Below are positions 43,718-52,353 of a stretch of 64,000 nt of DNA, piece after piece; position 1 is the first letter of the stretch; each line of letters opens with the position of its first letter. The stretch lies in the NCBI GenBank assembly GCA_024635925.1, contig JAGXHY010000016.1, positions 61,215 to 125,214 of the forward strand. Reading direction: 5' to 3'. The position numbers were made by a program, and so were the translations under genes. This DNA comes from Bacillota bacterium. GTDB lineage: Bacteria > Bacillota > TC1. A model generated the notes under the pieces. The model was not told the origin of the DNA. It did no database searches and worked only from the letters and a program-made list of their open reading frames with translations.

Positions 43718-45208
43718 ATGAAAAAATATATTTTAGCTTTAGATCAAGGCACAACAAGTTCCAGAGCTTTGGTTATTGATGAAAAAAAGAATGTTTTAGG
43801 AATAGCTCAAAAAGAAATTAGACAAATTTATCCTAAGGAAAATTATGTAGAACATGATCCTGAGGAATTATTTGATTCAATCATTCATGTTATGAAAGAA
43901 GCGGTAGAAAAATCAGGAATTTCTATATCAGAAGTTGTCGGAATTGGCATTGCTAATCAAAGAGAAACTACTATTGTTTTTAATAAATTGACAGGCAAAC
44001 CAGTCTATAATGCAATTGTTTGGCAATGTAGAAGAACTGTAGATATCTGTCAAAGACTAGAGAATGAGGGCATGACAGATTATATTAGAAATAATACAGG
44101 CTTAATTTTAGACCCATATTTTTCAGGTACGAAGGTAGCTTGGATATTGGAGAATGTAAGTGGAGCAAAAGAGTTAGCATTAGAAGGTAAGTTGGGTTTT
44201 AGTACAGTTGAAAGTTGGTTATTATATAAATTGACTGGTGGAAAAGAACACAAGACGGATATGACCAATGCTTCTAGAACTATGCTTTTTAATATTAAAG
44301 AACTTTGTTGGGATTCAGTTTTATGTCAAACTATGGGAATTCCTATGTCTATGTTACCGGAAGTAGTAGAATCTAGTGGTGTTTTTGGTTATTATAACTT
44401 TGATGATCATCTTATACCGATAAACAGCTTAGTTGGAGATCAACAAGCTGCATTATTTGGTCAAGGCTGTATTAATGTTGGTGATGTGAAGAATACCTAT
44501 GGAACAGGTTGTTTTCTATTAGTCAATACGGGTGATGAATTGCTTATTAGTAAATCTAGACTTATTTCAACTATTGGGATAAGTTATGGAGGTAAGGTTT
44601 CTTATGCGATAGAAGGTAGTATTTTTATGGGTGGTGCTATTTTCAAGTGGATGAGAGATGAGCTGGGTATTTTTTTTGATAATGATGAAATTGAAGTTTT
44701 AGCTCGTAAGGTAGATAATTCCTTAGGAGTGGTCATGGTTCCAGCCTTTACAGGACTTGGGGCGCCATACTGGGAAATGAATGCTAGAGGTGCAATTTTA
44801 GGATTAACTAGAGGTGTTGGAAGAGAACATCTTATACGTGCGGGTATTGAAGCTGTAGTGTTACAGGTGGAAGATTTACTTGAGGCAATTAAGGGTGATA
44901 TTGATTTTGATTTTAATTCAATACATGTAGATGGTGGAGCTAGTGTAAATAATCTATTATTGGAATTACAAAGTGGGATATCCAAATTGGAAATAGAAAG
45001 GTTAGGAGTTGTGGAATCAACTGCATTAGGAGCCTATTACTTAGCTGGTTTAGAGTTAGGCTTTTGGGCTAGTCTTGATGATTTATTTGATCAGAAGATT
45101 AATAGTGATATATTATCTTATGAGATGAATGTTGAAGAGGAAAATATGCTAAAAAATAATTGGAAAAGAGCTATTAAGGCAGTTGAATATTATGCTAGAA
45201 ATAATTGA
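43718..45208 (+). CDS. glpK: Glycerol kinase
   Basis: 496-aa FGGY-family kinase forming glycerol 3-phosphate. ATG 43718 is preferred over the adjacent TTG 43715; GTGAGG is the SD. Visible are LDQGTTSSRALV, GIANQRETT, YFSGTKVAW, the ATP-site YGTGCFLL, GAPYWEMNARG and DGGASVNN. The phosphate-binding and glycerol-binding residues look intact. No glpF, glpD or glpO is adjacent, so uptake and oxidation must be encoded elsewhere. Confidence 0.95.
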   Translation: MKKYILALDQGTTSSRALVIDEKKNVLGIAQKEIRQIYPKENYVEHDPEELFDSIIHVMKEAVEKSGISISEVVGIGIANQRETTIVFNKLTGKPVYNAIVWQCRRTVDICQRLENEGMTDYIRNNTGLILDPYFSGTKVAWILENVSGAKELALEGKLGFSTVESWLLYKLTGGKEHKTDMTNASRTMLFNIKELCWDSVLCQTMGIPMSMLPEVVESSGVFGYYNFDDHLIPINSLVGDQQAALFGQGCINVGDVKNTYGTGCFLLVNTGDELLISKSRLISTIGISYGGKVSYAIEGSIFMGGAIFKWMRDELGIFFDNDEIEVLARKVDNSLGVVMVPAFTGLGAPYWEMNARGAILGLTRGVGREHLIRAGIEAVVLQVEDLLEAIKGDIDFDFNSIHVDGGASVNNLLLELQSGISKLEIERLGVVESTALGAYYLAGLELGFWASLDDLFDQKINSDILSYEMNVEEENMLKNNWKRAIKAVEYYARNN

Positions 45209-45233
45209 TTTTGACCTTGTTTTATGGTAGAAT
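45205..45233 (+). promoter_or_regulatory. tRNA-Thr promoter
   Basis: TTGATT (45205-45210, overlapping the glpK stop), 17 bases, TAGAAT (45228-45233). It places the start about 8 bases before the mature tRNA 5' end. Confidence 0.65.
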
Positions 45234-45247
45234 CAGTTCTGTTATTT

Positions 45248-45323
45248 GCCAATATAGCTCAGTAGGTAGAGCGTCACCATGGTAAGGTGAAGGTCTCCGG
45301 TTCGAATCCGGATGTTGGCTCCA
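45248..45323 (+). tRNA. tRNA-Thr (anticodon GGT)
   Basis: 76-base cloverleaf including encoded CCA. Acceptor arms GCCAATA / TGTTGGC pair with one G-T wobble, the D arm is GCTC-AGTAGGTA-GAGC, the anticodon stem TCACC / GGTGA encloses loop ATGGTAA with anticodon GGT, and the T arm CCGG-TTCGAAT-CCGG is standard. Own promoter and terminator. Confidence 0.97.
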
Positions 45324-45330
45324 AATATAT

Positions 45331-45371
45331 AAAGGATTTCAGTTGAATAAGAGCTGAAATCCTTTTTTAGT
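45331..45371 (+). terminator. Terminator after tRNA-Thr
   Basis: AAAGGATTTCAG / CTGAAATCCTTT with an 11-base loop, then TTT. Ends the tRNA transcript before the purine cluster. Confidence 0.85.
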
Positions 45372-45446
45372 TAGTATACTATTCATTGAAAACAATTTCA
45401 TGATGTAAATAACGCTATATGCCTTATAATTTTTATGGTAGAGAGG

Positions 45447-45469
45447 TATAATCATATTAAGGTCTTAAT
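45447..45469 (+). promoter_or_regulatory. Candidate promoter/operator of purine catabolic cluster
   Basis: TATAAT at 45447-45452 with only a weak -35, directly followed by the dyad ATTAAG-GT-CTTAAT (45456-45469) at the expected transcription start. Another small dyad TGAAA-ACAA-TTTCA lies upstream at 45380-45393. A weak -35 with dyads suggests a regulated promoter. Confidence 0.5.
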
Positions 45470-45520
45470 AGTATGATTTATTTAATTAACATGCAAAAAA
45501 TACGGGAGGTAAGAGAAAAT

Positions 45521-46801
45521 ATGAATTATCAAGACATTCTGGTTAAAGCAGAAAGTTACAAAGGAGATATGACGAAATTTCTAAGAGACATGATTGCTAT
45601 ACCTAGCGAATCTTGTGATGAGGAAAAAGTAGTAAAAAGAATCAAAGAGGAAATGGAAAAAGTAGGCTTTGATGAAGTTTGGTTCGATGGGTTAGGTAAC
45701 GTTGTTGGACGTATCGGTAATGGTAAAAAAGTTATTGCTATGGATGCGCACATTGATACAGTTGGTATTGGTAACATTGAAAACTGGACTGAATGTGACC
45801 CTTATGAAGGTAAAGTAGTAGGCGATGAAATATATGGACGTGGTGGATCTGACCAAGAAGGCGGAATGGCTTCTATGGTATATGCTGGTAAAATTATTAA
45901 AGATTTAGGTCTTGAAGATGATTATACATTGTATGTAGTTGGTTCAGTACAAGAGGAAGACTGTGATGGTCTTTGCTGGCAGTGGATACTTGAAAAAGAA
46001 GTTCCAGCTGGTAAATTTAAAAAACCTGAATTTGTTGTAATAACAGAACCTACATCACTAAGAATTTACAGAGGTCATAGAGGCCGTATGGAAATTAGAG
46101 TTGATGTTAGAGGGATTAGTTGTCATGGTTCAGCACCTGAGCGTGGAGATAATGCTATTTATAAAATGGCTCCGATTATCATTGAATTAAGAGCTCTTAA
46201 TGAAAACCTTCATTATGATGCGTTCTTAGGCAAAGGTACTCTAGCTATTTCAGAAATATTCTTCACTTCTCCTTCAAGATGTGCTGTTGCTGATAGTTGT
46301 GCTATCTCAATCGATAGAAGACTTACAGACGGGGAATCATGGGAAGGTGCCCTACAAGAAGTTAGAAACTTACCTGCTGTTAAAGAAGCTGGCGGAATTG
46401 TTTCACTTTATGAATATGATCGTCCATCATGGAATGGTACTGTTTATAAAACTGAAAGTTATTTCCCAACTTGGGTATTACCAGAAGAAGATCCTGTTTG
46501 TCAAACATTAGTTGAAGCTGGAAAAGGCTTATTCTCTAAAGAAAACTTCCAATTATTAAAAGAACAAAAAGGACTTGAACAGGACTTTATGGACTTATTT
46601 AATAATGAAGTAGTTGTTGATAAATGGACATTCTCTACTAATGGTGTTTCAATCATGGGACGTCATGGAATTAAATGTATAGGTTTTGGACCAGGTCATG
46701 AAAGACAAGCTCACGCACCAAATGAAAAGACATTCTCTTCTCACTTAGTTGCCTGTGCTGCTATGTATGCTGCGATTCCTGGAGTATATAAAAATAAATA
46801 A
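45521..46801 (+). CDS. ygeY: YgeY family selenium-metabolism-linked M20 hydrolase
   Basis: 426-aa M20/ArgE-DapE type zinc hydrolase. ATG 45521 follows GGGAGGT; upstream in-frame codons have no SD. Metal site 1 is [10 protein letters not shown], the bridging Asp and acidic residues are in [13 protein letters not shown] and VQEEDCDG, and the last His is in [13 protein letters not shown]. YgeY proteins occur in anaerobic purine/urate clusters, where a carbamoyl- or diaminopropionate-type intermediate is the likely substrate; this is inferred. First gene of the cluster, 48 bases before ygeW. Confidence 0.92.
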   Translation: MNYQDILVKAESYKGDMTKFLRDMIAIPSESCDEEKVVKRIKEEMEKVGFDEVWFDGLGNVVGRIGNGKKVIAMDAHIDTVGIGNIENWTECDPYEGKVVGDEIYGRGGSDQEGGMASMVYAGKIIKDLGLEDDYTLYVVGSVQEEDCDGLCWQWILEKEVPAGKFKKPEFVVITEPTSLRIYRGHRGRMEIRVDVRGISCHGSAPERGDNAIYKMAPIIIELRALNENLHYDAFLGKGTLAISEIFFTSPSRCAVADSCAISIDRRLTDGESWEGALQEVRNLPAVKEAGGIVSLYEYDRPSWNGTVYKTESYFPTWVLPEEDPVCQTLVEAGKGLFSKENFQLLKEQKGLEQDFMDLFNNEVVVDKWTFSTNGVSIMGRHGIKCIGFGPGHERQAHAPNEKTFSSHLVACAAMYAAIPGVYKNK

Positions 46802-46849
46802 TAAAAATAATAAATCTAAAAAATAAAATAAAATTTAGGAGGTTTCTTA

Positions 46850-47851
46850 ATGCAAACTAATTTAAGAGGAAAACACTTAATCACTTTAAGAGAATGGACA
46901 AAGGAAGAAGTAGATACGTTAATGGATGTATCCTTCGACCTTAAAAGAAAATTCGCAATGGGAATATCAACAAGATACGTAGAAGATAATACAGTATTTT
47001 TAATGTTCTTTGAAGCATCAACAAGAACAAGAAACTCAATGGAAGCAGGAATAACTCAATTAGGAGGACACGGCCACTTCTTAGACACATCAACAATGCA
47101 AATATCCCACGGTGAAACACCAAAGGATACAGCAATAATATTAGCACGTTTTGGACATGCAATAGCTTGTAGATTATGTGCTTGGGAAGTTGGAAACAAA
47201 TACATTAGAGAAATGGCAAAATGGTCACCAGTACCAGTAATAAATATGCAATGTGACTTATATCACCCATTACAAGGACTAGCTGACTTAATGACAATAA
47301 TTGAGAAGTTCGGAGAAACAAAAGGGTTAAATGTATCAATAATATGGGCATATGCAACAAGCCATAAGAAACCAATATCAGTACCATTAACTCAAGCTCT
47401 ATTATTCCCAAGATATGGAATGAACACAACACTAGCATATCCTAAAGGATATGAAATGCCACAGTGGGTATATGATGAAGCAGAAGAAAATGCAAAAAAA
47501 CATGGTGGAACATTTAAAATCACCCATGATATAGATGAAGCATTCAAAAATGCTGACGTAGTTATACCAAAGAACTGGGGTAACTGGGTAACAGATTCAG
47601 TAGGAGATACAACATCACACAATGTATTAGATGAAAGTTTAAAAGTATGGAAATGTACAGAAGCTCTAATCAAGACTTCAAATCCAAATTGCGTGTACAT
47701 GCATGCATTACCAGCAGATAGAAATAATGAAGTAGAAGATGCTGTAATCGATGGAAAATGGTCTGTAGTATATGATGAAGCAGAAAACAGACTACACACA
47801 TCTAAGGCTGTAATGGCTTTAACTATGGGTGGAAGAAACAATTACAAATAA
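46850..47851 (+). CDS. ygeW: YgeW family knotted carbamoyltransferase
   Basis: 333-aa member of the aspartate/ornithine carbamoyltransferase fold. The carbamoyl-phosphate loop is EASTRTRNSMEAG, followed by the QISHGETPKD loop, QCDLYHPLQGLAD and the second-domain MHALPADR, which replaces the HCLP of ornithine carbamoyltransferases. The last two are marks of the YgeW group. It likely works in the catabolic direction, releasing carbamoyl phosphate from a ureido product of purine breakdown. Its codons (ATA, ACA, CCA, GAA) resemble those of tuf at the window end more than its neighbours. SD TAGGAGGT is strong. Confidence 0.93.
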   Translation: MQTNLRGKHLITLREWTKEEVDTLMDVSFDLKRKFAMGISTRYVEDNTVFLMFFEASTRTRNSMEAGITQLGGHGHFLDTSTMQISHGETPKDTAIILARFGHAIACRLCAWEVGNKYIREMAKWSPVPVINMQCDLYHPLQGLADLMTIIEKFGETKGLNVSIIWAYATSHKKPISVPLTQALLFPRYGMNTTLAYPKGYEMPQWVYDEAEENAKKHGGTFKITHDIDEAFKNADVVIPKNWGNWVTDSVGDTTSHNVLDESLKVWKCTEALIKTSNPNCVYMHALPADRNNEVEDAVIDGKWSVVYDEAENRLHTSKAVMALTMGGRNNYK

Positions 47852-47871
47852 AAACATACATCTTAGAGAAT

Positions 47872-47903
47872 GGAGTTTCATTATTTTAATGGAGCTCCCT
47901 TTT
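47872..47903 (+). terminator. Hairpin with short T-run after ygeW
   Basis: GGAGTTTCATT / AATGGAGCTCC pairs over 11 positions with two G-U wobbles around a 5-base loop, followed by CTTTT. Likely a partial terminator that reduces ygfK expression relative to ygeW. Confidence 0.55.
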
Positions 47904-47977
47904 CACAAATAAATATATTAAATAAATTACATAAGTTATAGTGGTAAATAATATTCAAGTAAATTTGGAGGTATATA

Positions 47978-50900
47978 ATGAGCGATCTAATGAGAATGAT
48001 TCCTTTTGATCAAATGATTGACTGGATGGAAAAAGAGTACAAAGATCAAAAATCAATATTTGGAATAAGAGAAAATAAATTTTATAAGAATAAGAGTGGA
48101 AAATTTATAGAAGTTAATGGAGAAAAAATTTCTTCACCTATAGGACCTGCAGCGGGTCCAAACTCACAATTAGCACAAAATATAGTTGCTTCATATTTGA
48201 CAGGCTGTCGTTTTATTGAATTAAAAACAATTCAAGAGATGGATGGAGAACAAATTAGAGAAGCAGTAGCAAAACCATGTATTAATATTCAAGATGAAGG
48301 GTATAATATTGAATGGTCAACAGAGCTAACTGTTCAAGAAGCATATGATGAATATATTAAAGCTTGGTTCATAATATATGTTATGGGCAAGGAATTAGGA
48401 TTGAATGATGGCAAAGATTTTGCTTTTAATATGAGCGTTGGGTATGACCTTGATAACATTAAAAAGCCTAAGGTAAGTAACTTTATTGATAATATGATCG
48501 ATGCAAGTAACACACCTATATGGAAAGAATGTAAAGGATATTTGTTAAACAATATTAGTAAGTTTAAAAATGTTGATAAAGCATATGTTGAGAATATTTC
48601 TTCAAATATTAGCCCATCTGCTACAATTTCAACACTGCACGGATGTCCTCCTGCTGAAATTGAACGTATATCTATGTACTTACTTGAAGAGAAAAAACTT
48701 CATACTTTCGTTAAAGCTAATCCAACACTTAATGGTTACGAATTTGCTAGAAAATTAATGGACGATATGGGTTATGATTACATTGGATTTGATGATCATC
48801 ACTTTAATAATGACTTGCAATGGGATGATGCTGTAGTAATGTTTGGTAGACTTATGGGAGTTGCTAATAAACTTAAACTTGGATTTGGTGTTAAACTAAC
48901 TAATACATTTGCAGTACGAATTGAGAACAAAGAATTCGCTGCTGGAGATGAAATGTACATGTCTGGACGTTCACTCTATCCGTTGACAATAAGTTTGGCA
49001 AGAAAATTATCTGACTATTTCAATGGACAACTACAAATATCCTACTCTGGGGGAGCAGATTTCTTCAATATAAAAGAAATCATTGGCGTTGGAATACAGC
49101 CAGTTACTGTAGCCTCAACTATCCTTAAACCAGGTGGATATGAAAGAGCAAAACAACTTGCTGAAGAAGTTGAACCATTATTAAGTGGTCCATTTACAGG
49201 AATAAAAGTAGATGAACTTGATAAACTTGCAGATGAAGTTGTTACAAACAAGTATCATGTTAAAGACAGAAGACCTGTACAAAGCAGAAAAACTTCTTCA
49301 ATATTACCTATATTTGATTGTTTTAAAGCACCTTGTAAAGATGGGGGATGTCCAATTCACCAACAAATACCTGAGTATTTAAAACTTGTAAGTGAAGGTA
49401 ACTATGCTGAAGCTTATAAAGTTATAGTTAATGATAATACTTCTCCTGGAATTCTTGGAACTATTTGTGATCATCAATGTCAGTACAAATGTACAAGATT
49501 AGATTATGATGAATCTTTAGAAATCAGAAATAGTAAAAGAATAGCAGTTGAAAATGGTGCTGATGAATATATAGCTAATATTAAACCTGTTGAACTTAAA
49601 ACAGCTAAAAAAGTTGCTGTTATTGGTGCAGGACCTGCTGGACTTGCAACTGCTACTTTCTTAAGAAGAAATGGTGTTGCTGTAACAGTTATGGATAGAA
49701 AAGATAAAGCTTATGGAATAGTAAATTATGTTATTCCAGAATTTAGGATTTCAGATAAGATGATTTCAAGAGATTTAGCTTTAGCAGTAAATGCTGGAGT
49801 TGAATTTAAATTTGGAGTTGATGAAAACTTTGATATAGAAGCTTTAAAGACTGAGTATGATTATGTTGTAATAGCTATTGGAGCTTGGGATAAAGGGGTT
49901 TCACCTGTTAAAGAAGATAGTGATAAAGTACTTGATTCATTAGCTTTTCTTGAAAGCTATAAAGCTAATAAAGGTAATGTTTCTTTAGGTAAAAAAGTAG
50001 TAGTTATTGGTGGTGGAGACGTTGCCATGGACTGTGCAAGAGCTGCTAAAAGAGTTCCTGGAGTTGATGATGTTACTATTGTCTACAGAAGAAATATCGC
50101 AAGTATGCCAGCTGAACTTGAAGAAATTGAATTAGCTATGGAAGATGGTGTTCTCTTTAAAGAATTATTGGCACCAGTTTCTAATTTCAATAAAGCTTTA
50201 ACTTGTGAGATGATGGACTTAGGTCCTAAAGGGGAAAGTGGTAAGTGTTCAATTACTGGATCATGTAATATGGTTAATATTCCTGCTGATACTGTAATAG
50301 GGGCTACCGGAGCTAGAGTTCAAAAAAGTTTCTTTGCAGGACTCGATCTTGATTCTAAGGGTAATCCTAAAATTACTGGTGATAATGAAACTTCTATACC
50401 AGGAGTATTTATTGCAGGTGACTGTAAAAAAGGTGCTTCAACTATAGTTAAAGCAGTTGCTGATGGTAAAAATGTAGCAAAAGCTATTTTAAGAAAAAAT
50501 CATTTAGGTAATGATTTTGTTAGATACGCATATAAACAAAACGAAGCAGATGTTTATGCTAAAAAAGGAATTCTTCAAGATGCTGTTAAAGGTGCTAAAG
50601 ACGGAGAACGTTGTTTAGTTTGTGATCAGATTTGTGAAATATGTGTAGATGTTTGTCCTAACAGAGCTAATGTTAAAGTAATTGTTGGGAATACACATCA
50701 AATACTCCATCTTGATGGAATGTGTAACGAATGTGGAAACTGTGGAATTTTCTGCCCACATACTGGAAACCCTTATAAAGATAAAGTTACAATGTTTTGG
50801 ACAGAAGAAGATTTCAAAGATAGCACAAATGTTGGATTCTTACCTACTGGTAAAGATACATTTGTAGTTAGGATTGAAAATGGAAATATTATCGAGCATA

Positions 50901-50989
50901 AAGTAGGGGATGGTCAATTATCACTTCCTATGGACGCAATGCTTAATGCAGTTATAGACAACTATAGCTACTATATTAAGAACCTATAA
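47978..50989 (+). CDS. ygfK: YgfK putative selenate reductase-type flavoprotein
   Basis: 1003-aa multidomain oxidoreductase. Residues 1-430 form a dihydroorotate-dehydrogenase-like TIM barrel (SPIGPAAGPNSQLAQN, LHGCPPAEIERI). At about 450-510 are the GltD-like Fe-S Cys (CKDGGCPIHQ, CDHQCQYKC). FAD loop GAGPAGLATATF at about 548 and NAD(P) loop GGGDVAMDCARAAKR at about 677 follow. The C-terminal ferredoxin part has CLVCDQICEICVDVCPN near 878 and CNECGNCGIFCP near 915. The name selenate reductase is historical; in purine clusters it probably passes electrons to or from a ring-reducing or ring-cleaving step. Physiological partner unproven. Confidence 0.92.
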   Translation: MSDLMRMIPFDQMIDWMEKEYKDQKSIFGIRENKFYKNKSGKFIEVNGEKISSPIGPAAGPNSQLAQNIVASYLTGCRFIELKTIQEMDGEQIREAVAKPCINIQDEGYNIEWSTELTVQEAYDEYIKAWFIIYVMGKELGLNDGKDFAFNMSVGYDLDNIKKPKVSNFIDNMIDASNTPIWKECKGYLLNNISKFKNVDKAYVENISSNISPSATISTLHGCPPAEIERISMYLLEEKKLHTFVKANPTLNGYEFARKLMDDMGYDYIGFDDHHFNNDLQWDDAVVMFGRLMGVANKLKLGFGVKLTNTFAVRIENKEFAAGDEMYMSGRSLYPLTISLARKLSDYFNGQLQISYSGGADFFNIKEIIGVGIQPVTVASTILKPGGYERAKQLAEEVEPLLSGPFTGIKVDELDKLADEVVTNKYHVKDRRPVQSRKTSSILPIFDCFKAPCKDGGCPIHQQIPEYLKLVSEGNYAEAYKVIVNDNTSPGILGTICDHQCQYKCTRLDYDESLEIRNSKRIAVENGADEYIANIKPVELKTAKKVAVIGAGPAGLATATFLRRNGVAVTVMDRKDKAYGIVNYVIPEFRISDKMISRDLALAVNAGVEFKFGVDENFDIEALKTEYDYVVIAIGAWDKGVSPVKEDSDKVLDSLAFLESYKANKGNVSLGKKVVVIGGGDVAMDCARAAKRVPGVDDVTIVYRRNIASMPAELEEIELAMEDGVLFKELLAPVSNFNKALTCEMMDLGPKGESGKCSITGSCNMVNIPADTVIGATGARVQKSFFAGLDLDSKGNPKITGDNETSIPGVFIAGDCKKGASTIVKAVADGKNVAKAILRKNHLGNDFVRYAYKQNEADVYAKKGILQDAVKGAKDGERCLVCDQICEICVDVCPNRANVKVIVGNTHQILHLDGMCNECGNCGIFCPHTGNPYKDKVTMFWTEEDFKDSTNVGFLPTGKDTFVVRIENGNIIEHKVGDGQLSLPMDAMLNAVIDNYSYYIKNL

Positions 50990-51001
50990 AGGAGAAAAAG
51001 T

Positions 51002-52330
51002 ATGATATTAATTGGAAATGGTAAAGTATTTACCAGAGATGAAAACAATCAATTTATAGATAATGGTGCTGTTTTAATAGACGGCAAATTAATTAAAGCA
51101 ATAGGCAAAACAGAAGATCTAAAAAAACAATATCCGGAAGCAGAATTTAAAGACGCTAAAGGAAGATTGGTTATGCCTGGTTTTATCAATACACACATGC
51201 ACTACTATAGTACTTTTGCTAGAGGGATGTTTTTAGACAGCCCTCCGGCTACTAAGTTCAGCATGATTTTAGAAAATTTATGGTGGAGACTGGATAAACA
51301 ACTAACACTTGAGGATGTTTACTATAGTGCTATTGGGCCAATGATTGATCAAGTTAGAAACGGTGTAACAACTATTATTGACCATCATGCTAGCCCATAT
51401 GCTGTAAAAGGCAGTTTATTTAAGCTTGCTGAAGCCTCAAAAGATATAGGGCTTAGAAGTAATTTGTGTTATGAGATTTCTGACAGAGATGGAACTAAAA
51501 TTAAAGATGAAGGAATTGCTGAGAATGTAGACTTTGTAAAATATTGTCAAAAAGAAAAAGATGATATGATCAAAGGAATGTTTGGAATGCATGCTTCTAT
51601 GACAATATCTGATAAGACTCTTGATGAAGTTTTATCAGCTTCAAAACCCTTGAATGCTGGTCTTCATGTTCATTCAGCAGAAGGTATTGAAGATGTTGAA
51701 GATTCTTTAGCTAAATATGATATGCGTGTTATTGAAAGATGGTACAAAAAAGGAGTGCTAGATGAAAAAAGCATTGCTGTACACTGTATTCATGTAAATG
51801 ACGAAGAAATTGATATGTTAAAAGATAGCGGAACTGCTGTTGTTCATAATCCTGAATCAAATATGGGTAATGCTGTTGGAGTATCTCCAATACTTAAGTT
51901 TATGGAGAAAGATATTCTTTTAGGACTAGGTACAGATGGTTATACTACTGATATGACAGAATCATATAAGGTGGCTGGAATACTACAAAGAAACACTGAG
52001 GCTAAACCTTTTGTTGCTTGGGGTGAAGTTCCACAAATGTTATTTGGAAATAACAAGATTATTACAAATAGATATCTTGATGGACATGTAGGAACATTAA
52101 AAGAAGGTGCATATGCGGACGTTATCGTTGTTGATTACAAAGCACCAACTCCATTGAATGCAGATACTATTGATGCACATATTTTATTTGGAGTTACAGG
52201 AAGACATGTGGACACTACTATAGTAAATGGCAAGGTTTTAATGGATGAGAGAAAATTAATAAATATAGATGAAGATGCCTTGATAGCAAGAAGTAGAGAG
52301 CTTGCCGCAGATGTCTGGAAGAGAATCTAA
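51002..52330 (+). CDS. ssnA: SsnA family amidohydrolase
   Basis: 442-aa metal-dependent amidohydrolase of the guanine deaminase/TRZ superfamily. First metal motif FINTHMHYYST (HxH), then GLHVHSAEG, HCIHVNDEE and LGLGTDGYTTDM with the catalytic Asp. SsnA genes sit in purine/urate degradation clusters between ygfK and xdhD, as here. Probable step: deamination or hydrolysis of a purine-derived ring compound. SD AAAGGAG 6 bases upstream, 12 bases after ygfK. Confidence 0.92.
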   Translation: MILIGNGKVFTRDENNQFIDNGAVLIDGKLIKAIGKTEDLKKQYPEAEFKDAKGRLVMPGFINTHMHYYSTFARGMFLDSPPATKFSMILENLWWRLDKQLTLEDVYYSAIGPMIDQVRNGVTTIIDHHASPYAVKGSLFKLAEASKDIGLRSNLCYEISDRDGTKIKDEGIAENVDFVKYCQKEKDDMIKGMFGMHASMTISDKTLDEVLSASKPLNAGLHVHSAEGIEDVEDSLAKYDMRVIERWYKKGVLDEKSIAVHCIHVNDEEIDMLKDSGTAVVHNPESNMGNAVGVSPILKFMEKDILLGLGTDGYTTDMTESYKVAGILQRNTEAKPFVAWGEVPQMLFGNNKIITNRYLDGHVGTLKEGAYADVIVVDYKAPTPLNADTIDAHILFGVTGRHVDTTIVNGKVLMDERKLINIDEDALIARSRELAADVWKRI

Positions 52331-52353
52331 GGTTTCTTGAAAGGAGAGTTTCT

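Noticed and set aside
46941..47841. Long minus-strand open frames opposite ygeW
   Set aside because: They mirror the strong codon bias of ygeW, have no SD and no family motifs, and ygeW itself is clearly coding.
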